Below, piece by piece: positions 45,363 through 54,542 of a DNA stretch of 64,000 bases. The translations under genes were made by a program, and so were the position numbers. Source of the stretch: Flavobacterium sp. MDT1-60. Lineage in GTDB: Bacteria > Bacteroidota > Bacteroidia > Flavobacteriales > Flavobacteriaceae. Within the stretch, counting starts at the first letter, position 1. Each line of letters begins with the position of its first letter. A model generated the notes under the pieces. The model searched no databases. It worked only from the letters and a program-made list of their open reading frames with translations, and was not told where the DNA came from. The stretch spans positions 3,100,001 to 3,164,000 of the forward strand of contig NZ_CP062159.1 of NCBI RefSeq assembly GCF_014844035.1. Direction: 5' to 3'.

Positions 45363-48300
45363 ATGATGTTAAAATTAAAATTTGCAATAATCGCATTGCT
45401 AATGATAAGCTATCAGAATGTGATGGCACAATCAAAGACCATACAGGGTGTGGTGACTGATCCTGCAGGATTTCCTTTGCCTGGTGCCAGTGTTAATGTA
45501 GAAGGTTCAAAAAATAGTGCATCAACAGATTTTGATGGTAAATACTCTTTAAAAGGAGTTAATCCAACAGATAAAATAATATATTCTTATGTTGGCTTAG
45601 TTACACAAACTATTACCGTAGGTACTCGTACTACAATTGACGTAACATTAGTAGAATCTGCACAAAATTTACAGGAAGTTGTTGTGGCCTACGGTGCTCA
45701 AAAGAGATCTAAGGTAACCGGAGCAATTTCAACAGTAAGTTCAAAAGATATTACGGCAGTTCCTATTACTAACGCAGAATCGGCCTTACAAGGTAGAGCA
45801 GCGGGTGTTACTGTTGTAAATGGCGCACCTGGTTCAAGTCCTACTGTTAGTATTCGTGGTTTAGCTACAATGGGAAATAGTGCACCTTTATATGTTATCG
45901 ACGGAGTTTTGACAGGTAATTTATCTGGATTAAGTCCGAATGATATTGAATCAATGTCAGTTTTAAAAGATGCCTCAACAACGGCTTTATATGGTTCGAA
46001 AGCTTTTAACGGGGTAATTATGGTAACTACTAAAAAAGGAAAAAAAGGCCCTGGTCAATTAAACTTTAGTACTTACGCGGGTTTTCAAACTATTACTAAA
46101 AGATACGACGTTTTAGATACACAACAATATCTGCAGTATGCTAAAGCTTTAGGAAGTGATTTAACGGCAAGAGCAGCTCAATTTGGTAATACAAATACAA
46201 ATTGGCAAGACCAAATCTTTCAGGATGGCATAATGCAGGATTACAATCTAAGTTTTTCAAGCGGTACAGATAATTCTACAAGCCGCTATTCTGCTGAATA
46301 TTTAAAACAAGAAGGAGCTGTTATTAGTACCGGTTTCGAACGTTACTCTTTTAGAGCGAATAATACTCAAAACATAGGTAAATTAACCGTAGGAAGTAAT
46401 ATTGGATTGTCTTTTAGTGAAACTAATCCGGAGCGCGCCTCAGGAGGAAGAACATTATTGGAACATGCTATTAAAATGGCACCTTATTTACCGGTTTATA
46501 ATGCAAATAACGTAGGTGGTTACCAAGGGCCTTCTACAGCTGATGGGCAAGATGCAGAAAACCCGGTTCGTGTTGCCAATTTAGGATATCAAAAAATTAA
46601 TGGATTATCTATAATTGGAAACATTTACGGTGAATTGCAAATTTATAAAGGCTTAAAATTCAGATCACAAGTTTCTCTAGACTATTATACAAGCGATGAT
46701 CATACTTTTATTCCTGGTTACGAAGATGGTTCAGCTCACAAACAAGCCTATTCTTCAACAGCTGAAACAAACTCTAAAGGACAAACCATCGTTTTTGATA
46801 ATAGTTTAACATACAAAACTACTATTGCTGATAAACATAATTTAGAAGTATTAGGGGTTATAACTAAAATTGAGAATAAGAGCAAGAATTTAATAGCAAG
46901 CAGCCGTTACTATATTTCAAATGATATAGATCAGTTGCGATTACAGGATGCGAATTTAAGTTCTAGTAACATTGAAGCCAACAACTTAGGTTATATAGGT
47001 CGTATTAACTATGATTATGATGAGAAATACTTACTGGCTGTTTCAGGACGTAGAGATGCTTCTTCTCGCTTTGGGTCTAATAACCGTTATGGTAATTTCT
47101 ACTCGATTGCTGTAGGTTGGAATATTGCAAAAGAAAGTTTTATGGCAGATTCTGTTTTTAGCACTTTGAAACTTAGAGCGAGTACAGGAACAACAGGTAA
47201 TGACAGAATAGACGATTATCAATACAGTTCATCTTTAGCGGCAAATTATACCTATCCGTTTAATGGAGCTGCAGGAGCAGGTGTTACTGCTGGTAGAGCT
47301 GCAAATCCGGATTTGAAATGGGAGTCTAAAAATGACAGAAACATTGGTTTGGATTTTGGTTTATTTGATGAACAGTTCACAGGATCTTTCGAATATTTTA
47401 ATAATAAAAGTAGCGATATTCTTTTCGCAGTGCCGCTTCCTGCTTCTGTAGGTTCAGCTGGTGGAGGAACTCAAATTCAGAACATTGCCGATGTGAAAGT
47501 ACACGGATTTGAAGTATCACTTGGATACAATGACAGAAAAGGAGATTTTACATGGTCAGCTGTAGCTAATTTAGGTACAAGCAAAAACGAAGTAACCGCT
47601 TTGGCTCCTGGTGTAACTAGTGTGTTAGGTGGTCCGGCAGTAAGAGCAGGTTTAGAGAACTTCTCACGACTGGAAGTAGGTCAGCCATTATTCTATTTTT
47701 ATGGGTATCAAACCAACGGAATTTATCAAAATCAGGCAGAAGTAACTGCAGCTTTAGGGGCAGGTCAGACTACTGTACAGCCTGGTGATATTAGATTTGT
47801 TGATCGTAATGGTGATCAGGTAATCAACTCAGATGATAAAACAAATATCGGAAATCCGTATCCTGATTTCACCTATGGTTTAAACCTTACGGCAGCGTAT
47901 AAGAAATTCGATTTTAACTGCTTTATAACCGGAGTTCAGGGCAATGATGTTTTTAACGCGAATAAGTTTGATTTACAAGCTATGTCACGTTTGTTTAACG
48001 CCAGTACAGAAGTTCAGGACAGATCAATTGTTGTAAACGGAGTGGTTACTAATCCATCTGCTACATTGCCAAGAGCGCTTGGTGCAAGTCAAAACTGGTC
48101 TTCAGCAAGTCAGCGATATGTTGAAGATGGTTCTTACACGAGATTAAAAAATGTTACTATAGGATACACCTTTTCAGGAGATACGTTCAGTAACTATTTT
48201 TCACACATAAGATTCTATGTAAGTGCGCAAAATCTTGTTACAATTACAGATTATTCTGGTTTAGATCCTGAAGTTGCACGTGTAGATGCTAACGCAAATT

Positions 48301-48371
48301 CTGCCGGAATTGATATAGGAAGATATCCACAACCAAAATCAGTAATTTTTGGACTTGATGTTACATTTTAA
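45363..48371 (+). CDS. SusC-like TonB-dependent outer-membrane receptor
   Basis: 1002 residues, complete. A signal peptide (NVMAQS) is followed by a carboxypeptidase-regulatory-like domain (~25-105: GVVTDPAGFPLPGASVNVEG, STDFDGKYSLKGV) and the TonB-box-like LQEVVVAYG. The plug (~115-230) ends with SVLKDASTTALYGSKAFNGV, and the barrel runs to the C-terminal Phe (IFGLDVTF). It starts the 45.4-60.4 kb block and is paired with SusD 10 bp downstream. The block lacks any glycosidase, so the imported compound need not be a polysaccharide. The start matches a classical signal peptide; a Met at the second codon is an equivalent alternative. Confidence 0.96.
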   Translation: MMLKLKFAIIALLMISYQNVMAQSKTIQGVVTDPAGFPLPGASVNVEGSKNSASTDFDGKYSLKGVNPTDKIIYSYVGLVTQTITVGTRTTIDVTLVESAQNLQEVVVAYGAQKRSKVTGAISTVSSKDITAVPITNAESALQGRAAGVTVVNGAPGSSPTVSIRGLATMGNSAPLYVIDGVLTGNLSGLSPNDIESMSVLKDASTTALYGSKAFNGVIMVTTKKGKKGPGQLNFSTYAGFQTITKRYDVLDTQQYLQYAKALGSDLTARAAQFGNTNTNWQDQIFQDGIMQDYNLSFSSGTDNSTSRYSAEYLKQEGAVISTGFERYSFRANNTQNIGKLTVGSNIGLSFSETNPERASGGRTLLEHAIKMAPYLPVYNANNVGGYQGPSTADGQDAENPVRVANLGYQKINGLSIIGNIYGELQIYKGLKFRSQVSLDYYTSDDHTFIPGYEDGSAHKQAYSSTAETNSKGQTIVFDNSLTYKTTIADKHNLEVLGVITKIENKSKNLIASSRYYISNDIDQLRLQDANLSSSNIEANNLGYIGRINYDYDEKYLLAVSGRRDASSRFGSNNRYGNFYSIAVGWNIAKESFMADSVFSTLKLRASTGTTGNDRIDDYQYSSSLAANYTYPFNGAAGAGVTAGRAANPDLKWESKNDRNIGLDFGLFDEQFTGSFEYFNNKSSDILFAVPLPASVGSAGGGTQIQNIADVKVHGFEVSLGYNDRKGDFTWSAVANLGTSKNEVTALAPGVTSVLGGPAVRAGLENFSRLEVGQPLFYFYGYQTNGIYQNQAEVTAALGAGQTTVQPGDIRFVDRNGDQVINSDDKTNIGNPYPDFTYGLNLTAAYKKFDFNCFITGVQGNDVFNANKFDLQAMSRLFNASTEVQDRSIVVNGVVTNPSATLPRALGASQNWSSASQRYVEDGSYTRLKNVTIGYTFSGDTFSNYFSHIRFYVSAQNLVTITDYSGLDPEVARVDANANSAGIDIGRYPQPKSVIFGLDVTF

Positions 48372-48381
48372 TTTATAAAAG

Positions 48382-49869
48382 ATGATGAGAAAAATAAAAT
48401 ATATAGTTGTAGTATTGTTAGGAATTTTAACAATAAATTCATGTAACGATAATGATTTAGAATTAACAAATCCAAATCAATTATCCCCTGAAACTTTCTT
48501 TAAATCAGAAGCGCAGGTGCAATCTGCAGTAAACGCAGCCTATGCAAACCTGCAGACAAGAGGGCTCTATGCCAGACATATTTTCTTTGCTTTAGACAAT
48601 ATGGCTCAGGAGAATAAAGGAAATCCACAATTAGAAGGGAACAAAAAACCTTTCCTGAATTTTTCTTTTGATGCCAGTAGTGATATTATTCAGTTTTATT
48701 GGGAAACCTGCTTTTTAGGAATATCCAAAGCAAATTTTGTATTAGATAATGAAGATAAGATTCAGGCTTTATCAACTTCAGTTTTAACACAAGAGAAAAA
48801 GAATAAATTTTTAGCAGAAGCCCATTTTTTAAGAGCATACTATTATTTCCTATTAGTGCCTCGTTTTGGTGATTTGCCTCTTTATACAAAACAGACTATT
48901 GTAGGTGCACCAAGAAGTCCTAAAGCGGAAATCTATAAATTAATTGAAGCTGATTTTGACTTTGCATCTAAAAATCTTTTAAGTAAAAACGTAGAAGATA
49001 AAGGAAGAGCAACCAAAGAAGCTGCTTTTGCCTATTTAGGAAAAGCATTATTGTATCAAAAGAAATATGATGAAGCTTTAGCTGCTTTTAATAAAGTTAC
49101 AGGATTTAGTCTGGAGGCTAATTTTTATAACAATTTTATGGATGAAACGGAGCATGGTCCTGAATCTATTTTTGAGATTGAATATGATGAAAAATTAGGA
49201 GTAGCTGATAAATGGGGGAGCGATACTGCCGGAGATGGTGTTGCTGAATCAACGCTTAGAGGTCAGGAATACGGTAATTTGGGTTGGTATAATGTATATC
49301 CGTCAGATAATATATTAGATGAGTATGAGCCAGGTGATAAACGTTTTGGGGAAACTTTTTACGTACCGGGATCTAAATATAATAATGGAGCTAATACTAT
49401 GACAGCTGCTAATTTCTCTTCTTCAGAAGGACTTAGAAGAGCAGGCTGGAAAAAATATCAAAACTACTATAAGCGTACTGATGAAAATCTGGATTCAAGT
49501 ATCAACTTCAAAGTGATGCGTTATTCAGATGTATTGCTTATGATGGCAGAATGTGAAAGCATGAGAGCCGGTGGTGTACAGGCAACTGCTATTGGTTACA
49601 TTAATCAGGTTCGTTTTAGAGCAAATGTACCTTTATTGCCATTAACACTTACAAAAGCACAGGTTTTTACTGCTCTTGTTCATGAACGTAAAGTAGAATT
49701 AGCTGGTGAGCAAGTTCGTTTTGACGATATAATTAGATGGGGTATTGCCAGTACTGAATTGGCGGGAACTGGTTTTAAAGCTGGTAGAAGTGAATTATGG
49801 CCAATACCGAATAGAGAAACATCTTCAAATCCAAATATAAAACCTAGTGATAACAATCCTGGCTACTAG
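48382..49869 (+). CDS. SusD/RagB-like outer-membrane lipoprotein
   Basis: 495 residues. A lipobox (TINSC) is followed by acidic residues (NDNDLELTNPNQLSPETFFKSE, the usual SusD N-terminal pattern, cited here by its first part). The helical TPR-like core shows AEAHFLRAYYYFLLVPRFGDLPL and RATKEAAFAYLGKALLYQKKYDEAL. The C-terminus has LVHERKVELAGEQVRFDDIIRWG and ELWPIPNRE. This is the classical SusD_RagB type, unlike the SusD_2-type protein at 2.7 kb. It forms the lid of the SusC channel upstream. A hairpin at 49919-49946 follows, so transcription of the rest of the block may be attenuated here. Confidence 0.95.
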   Translation: MMRKIKYIVVVLLGILTINSCNDNDLELTNPNQLSPETFFKSEAQVQSAVNAAYANLQTRGLYARHIFFALDNMAQENKGNPQLEGNKKPFLNFSFDASSDIIQFYWETCFLGISKANFVLDNEDKIQALSTSVLTQEKKNKFLAEAHFLRAYYYFLLVPRFGDLPLYTKQTIVGAPRSPKAEIYKLIEADFDFASKNLLSKNVEDKGRATKEAAFAYLGKALLYQKKYDEALAAFNKVTGFSLEANFYNNFMDETEHGPESIFEIEYDEKLGVADKWGSDTAGDGVAESTLRGQEYGNLGWYNVYPSDNILDEYEPGDKRFGETFYVPGSKYNNGANTMTAANFSSSEGLRRAGWKKYQNYYKRTDENLDSSINFKVMRYSDVLLMMAECESMRAGGVQATAIGYINQVRFRANVPLLPLTLTKAQVFTALVHERKVELAGEQVRFDDIIRWGIASTELAGTGFKAGRSELWPIPNRETSSNPNIKPSDNNPGY

Positions 49870-49918
49870 GCAGGTGATTGAAGTTTGTTAGTTTGAGTTA
49901 GTTAAGTTAGTATTTGAC

Positions 49919-49946
49919 AAACAGCGTGTTTTAGTACGCGCTGTTT
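49919..49946 (+). terminator. Hairpin after the second susCD (weak terminator or attenuator)
   Basis: AAACAGCGTG (49919-49928) pairs with CGCGCTGTTT (49937-49946), including one G-T pair, around an 8-nt loop. No uninterrupted T tract follows, so it may reduce rather than stop transcription into the downstream block. Confidence 0.5.
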
Positions 49947-50044
49947 ATCAATACGTTGTGTTTTGTTAAACACCAGATTATTTCTAAAAGGCTTAAGATT
50001 TCCACTATTTAAATAAGTTTTAAGGCAGGCTCAATTTTATTCAA

Positions 50045-50587
50045 ATGAAAAGAATTGCTTCACTTTTTTTAATCGTAACATTATTTTACAATGTTTTAGG
50101 ATTTTATATCATGTTTGCTGAACAACAAGAGCAGGTGTGGGTGAATGCTATGGAGAAAACTGACAATTCAAATTTTGAAATAATTGAAGTTAAAATTACC
50201 CCTTATGCTTATGTAGTTGATTCTGGTATTGAAGAGGTTAATGAAGATTTCGTGATCAACAATAAAACCTATCATGTCTTTAAGAAAAGAATTCAAAACA
50301 ATGTTTTAAAATTATATTGCTTAAAAAGTTCTCATAATGAAGCTTTAAATAAAGATTTAAAAAAAATTGTAGATAGTCAGTTATTTGATGATAATTCAAA
50401 TAAAGAAAATCCAGGCAAAAAATTAATGAAATCCTTTATTCAGGATTACATTCCGGGTAACACAATAAGTTTTATAATTACTTCTGTAAAATTAGTTTCT
50501 CCTGTTACTTTAAATTCATACCCTCCACAAAAAAATCTTCTTTCGGGATATTTTACTACCAATTATCCTCCTCCTGATATGGTATAG
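50045..50587 (+). CDS. Hypothetical exported or membrane-anchored protein (180 aa)
   Basis: Not recognised. An N-terminal hydrophobic segment (MKRIASLFLIVTLFYNVLGF) could be a signal peptide or anchor. The remainder is charged and soluble, with FEIIEVKITPYAYVVDSG, FVINNKTYHVFKKRI and YCLKSSHNEALNKDLKK. The C-terminus is proline-rich (TTNYPPPDMV). No catalytic or metal-binding motif is evident. It lies 175 bp after SusD and 167 bp before the first haloperoxidase, same strand, and is probably part of the same functional block. Confidence 0.75.
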   Translation: MKRIASLFLIVTLFYNVLGFYIMFAEQQEQVWVNAMEKTDNSNFEIIEVKITPYAYVVDSGIEEVNEDFVINNKTYHVFKKRIQNNVLKLYCLKSSHNEALNKDLKKIVDSQLFDDNSNKENPGKKLMKSFIQDYIPGNTISFIITSVKLVSPVTLNSYPPQKNLLSGYFTTNYPPPDMV

Positions 50588-50754
50588 CATTTCCTTTGAT
50601 GTCAAAATGTAAATAGCACTTGATTACGCTGCTCGGGCACTAAATTTTTAGTTTTTAGCTAAGGGTTAATTGCTTATTTACAATTTAACATACAACTTCA
50701 ATTAATCCTAATTGAAAGAAAAAGCTATTTAACAACCATATAAACCAACCAAAA

Positions 50755-52252
50755 ATGAAAATTTATAAATTTTTGTTTAAAGTATTACTGTTTAGTACTT
50801 TAAGCGTAAATGTGTTTGCTCAAACTAAAGAGAGCAAAAATCAAATTACTGAACCAACCGGAATAAACAATATGGCCTATAAATGGAGCGAAATAGCCAT
50901 ACGTGCAACAGCAAATGATACGGACAGATTTAAGCCAAGACCAACAGTGACTTCTCGTTTTTTAGGATTGACATTTGTTGCTGTTTTTGATGCCTGGAGC
51001 CGTTATGATCAAAAGGCTATTCCTGTATACTTAAAAGATACAGAAAGAAGACCTCATAAAGAACAGACACTCAAAAATAAAGAGATTGCTATTAGTTATG
51101 CTGCCTATAATGCATTAAGTGAATATTATTTTTCAGACAAAGAGTTGTTTATAGCTTATATGGTCGAATTAGGACTGGATCCTAATGATAAATCACTTGA
51201 TCCCAAAACGCCTGTGGGAATAGGAAATTTAGCTGCTAAAGCAGTAATTGAAGCGAGAAAACATGACGGGGCAAATCAATATGGAGAAGAAAATGGATCA
51301 AATGGAACTCCCTATTTTAACTATGTAAATTATAAGCCGGTAAATACTGCAGATGAAATGATTGATGTAAATCACTGGCAGCCAAAATATTTTTCAGATG
51401 GGAAAGGTGGTAAGTTTGCGCCAGGTTGTATGACTCCGTTTTGGAATAAAGTAAAGCCTGTCGGGTTAAAATCCGGAGATCAGTTTCGTCCAATACCGCC
51501 TCCTTCTTTGGATTCGGACCAACTCAAAAATGAAGTTAAGGAACTGATTGATTTGCAATATAATCTTACTAACGAACAAAAAGCATTAGTAGAATTTATG
51601 CGTGATGGACCAAAGTCAGTACAACAAGCCGGACATTGGTTAAAATTTGCTCAGGATGTTTCCAGACGTGATAAGCACACTCTGGATCAGGATGTAAAAA
51701 TGTTTTTTTATAATCAGGTGACCGCTATGGATTGCTTTATAGCATGTTGGGATACAAAGATGTTTTACGATTTTGCCCGTCCTTATGCTTTAGTGCATTA
51801 TTATTATAAAGACAAAACTATAAATGCCTGGGGCGGGCCTGGTTTTGGAAATATAGATATGAAAGGACAAGACTGGAGACCTTATTCTCCAGATGTTTTT
51901 TTTATGCCCTGCTTTTCCGGGTTATGTTTCCGGACATAGTACAATTAGTGGAGGCTGCGGTGAAGCATTAAAATTATGGACAGGAAGTGACACTTTTGGA
52001 GAATCTGCAACAGTGACTGAACCAGGGGCAATGACAGAACCAAACAATATAGGAAAACCTGTTGTTCTAAAATTTCCAACTTTTACAGAAACAGCAAATA
52101 TGGCAGGAATTTCCAGAGTAATGGGAGGCTATCATATTCAGGCAGATAATATTGAAGGACTTAAATTGGGCAGAAATGTGGCTCATGAGGTTTGGAAGTT
52201 TTATAATATTCATATTGGAAATAAAACTGTGGATAAAATCACAGCGAATTGA
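50755..52252 (+). CDS. Vanadium-dependent haloperoxidase / PAP2-fold protein (frameshifted in a poly-T run)
   Basis: A signal peptide (NVFAQT) is followed by the helical vanadium-haloperoxidase/acid-phosphatase fold. Motif 1, K335-x6-R342-P343 (KMFYDFARP), is in the first frame, which stops at 51939. Motif 2 (FPGYVSGHS) and motif 3 (SRVMGGYHIQADN) are in the +1-shifted frame ending at 52252. Removing one base at the T8 run 51896-51903 (or the CCC just after) joins them into one ~498-residue protein. The active site needs all three motifs, so the split must be either an error or an inactivating mutation. The family oxidises halides with H2O2 and shares its anion site with PAP2 phosphatases. 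A phosphatase role is equally possible. A second copy is encoded at 58.8 kb. Confidence 0.88.
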
Positions 52253-52305
52253 ATATGTTTCCCCATATAAATAAGGGATTAATCTATTCTAAAAATGTTT
52301 TAAAT

Positions 52306-54514
52306 ATGAAAACTAAGTCACTATTATTTCTATTTATAGTATTTATTTTAACACAGTCCTGCGACTATTTTTCTAATCCAAATGACAAGATGATTAAGAT
52401 TTTGGAGGCAAGAAACAGGATGTATAAAGTGAAAGACAATCCTTTTGCAGCAAAAGCAGAAGTGGCTTATTATGACTCCATAATTAAAAGTTCCGATGAG
52501 GGTTTTTTCAAATTATTTAACGAAATAAATAAGGGAAATGCATTATTAAAACTTGGAAAAGAAGCCGAGTCTGTAACAATTTTGGAAAGTGCCATCAAAA
52601 GAATGAAGAAGCTGGATGGAAAAGACGATCCAAAATCATTGCAATCTTTAGGCATTGCGTACATGAGACTTGGGGAAAAACAGAATTGTGTGAATTACCA
52701 TAATCCAGAATCATGTATTATGCCTATCCAAAAAAATGGGATTCATACGATACGACAGGGTTCTCAGAAAGCAATTGCCGTTTATAAAAAATTATTAGCG
52801 ATAAACCCTAATGATTATGAATCAAGATGGCTGCTCAATATTGCTTATATGACGCTGGGTAGTTATCCGTCAGAAGTTCCAAAACAATGGCTGATACCCA
52901 ACCTGAATAAAGATTCAGGATACAGTATAAAACCTTTTTTGGATGTTGCCATAAACGCAGGTATAAAGGGCCGAAATATGTCGGGAGGCGTTATTGTTGA
53001 CGATTTCAATAACGATAACTATCTGGATATTGTGACTTCTGACTGGAGTCTGGATGGTGTTATGCACTATTATCAAAACGACAAAAAAGGAAAATACCTG
53101 GATTATTCCAAAATTTCAGAACTAGGACGTTTCAAAGGAGGACTAAGTATGATACAAGCGGATTATGACAATGATGGCGATATTGATATTTTTGTTTTAA
53201 GAGGGGCCTGGATGCGTAAATACGGGCGTCAACCCAACTCATTGTTACGCAACAATGGTGATGGTACTTTTACTGATGTAACGATTAAAAGCGGTTTATA
53301 TTCTGAATTTCCAACTCAGGCTGGTACCTGGAATGATTTTAATAATGACGGCTATTTAGATTTATTTATTGGCAACGAGTCATCCGATAATGAATCGTAC
53401 CCGTCAGAATTGTATATGAATAATCAGGACGGAACATTTACTAATGTGGCGCAAGCTGCGAAATGTGATGTTGTTGCTTATATAAAAGGGGTAACATCAG
53501 CTGATTATGATAATGATGGCGATGTTGATTTGTTTCTCTCCGGAATGAATAAAAGAAAAACATTATTAAAAAATACCGGGCTCAAAAATGGTATTCCACA
53601 ATTTATTGATGTTACAGACCAGGCAGGTTTAGCGGGCATTAATGTAATGACTTTTCCAACCTGGTTTTGGGATTATGATAATGATGGCTGGCAGGATATT
53701 TTTGTTTGTGGCTATCAATTTAATGGCTCAATTGCCGGCGAAATTGCAATGGAAGCCCTGAACATTCCAAATGAAAGCAGTAAAATGTATTTGTACCATA
53801 ACAATCATGACGGTACTTTTTTCTGATGTTTCTAAAGCAGCAGGACTAAGTAAAACCGTATTTGCAATGGGTTCCAATTTTGGGGATATCGATAATGATG
53901 GTTTTCCCGATATGTACCTCGGAACAGGAAATCCGGATTATAAATCACTATCACCTAATAGATTATTTAGAAATATGGGCAATGGCAAATTTGCTGATGT
54001 CACTGTTTCCGGTCGTGTAGGCAATTTGCAAAAAGGTCATGGTGTGGCTATTAATGATCTGGATAATGATGGTGACAACGACATTTTTATAGAAGTTGGT
54101 GGTGCTTATTTAGGAGATTCGTTCAGTAATTCTTTATACCTGAATCCCGGACAAAACAACAACCGCTGGATAAAATTGCAATTAGAAGGTACAGAGAGCA
54201 ATCGTTCAGCTATTGGAACCAAAGTAAAAGTCACTTTTAAAGAAAATGGTGTTTCCAGATCGGTTTACAGGGTCTTAAATTCAGGTGGTAGTTTTGGAGC
54301 GTCGGCTTTAAGAATGGAAATCGGAATTGGACAAGCAAAAGTCATTGATCAGATCGAAATTACCTGGCCCAAAAAACAAAAGAAAAAAGTGTTCAAAAAC
54401 ATAAAACCAAATCAATACATTAAAATTATTGAAGGGGAAAATAACTTTTCGAAAATAGACATTAAAAGAATCCTTTTTTCAACTGCCGGAGCACATTCTC
54501 CTCTTTGTATTTGA
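52306..54514 (+). CDS. TPR + seven-bladed FG-GAP propeller + ASPIC/UnbV lipoprotein (frameshifted in a T6 run)
   Basis: Start chosen at 52306 (MKTKSLLFLFIVFILTQSC, lipobox); the upstream frame start at 52249 adds an unlikely 19-residue extension. Residues ~45-190 are TPR-like helices. Then come seven calcium-loop FG-GAP/VCBS motifs (DFNNDNYLDI, DYDNDGDIDI, DFNNDGYLDL, DYDNDGDVDL, DYDNDGWQDI, DIDNDGFPDM, DLDNDGDNDI) and a C-terminal UnbV domain (GTKVKVTFKENG to ITWPKKQKKK). The first frame ends at 53826 after motif 5, and motifs 6-7 are in the shifted frame. Removing one T at 53817-53822 restores HDGTFSDVSKAAGL and a ~735-residue protein. Such 'CRTAC1-like' proteins are surface lipoproteins of unknown role, often beside SusCD. 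Confidence 0.88.
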
Positions 54515-54542
54515 AAAAAATAAATTTATTAGAAGCATAAAT

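Noticed and set aside
51893..52252. Separate small PAP2-like gene
   Set aside because: It holds only motifs 2 and 3 of the active site and begins inside the upstream haloperoxidase frame. One-base correction joins them.
53771..54514. Separate gene in the second UnbV frame
   Set aside because: It lacks a signal peptide, starts mid-blade, and completes the seven-blade count of the upstream frame once one T is removed.
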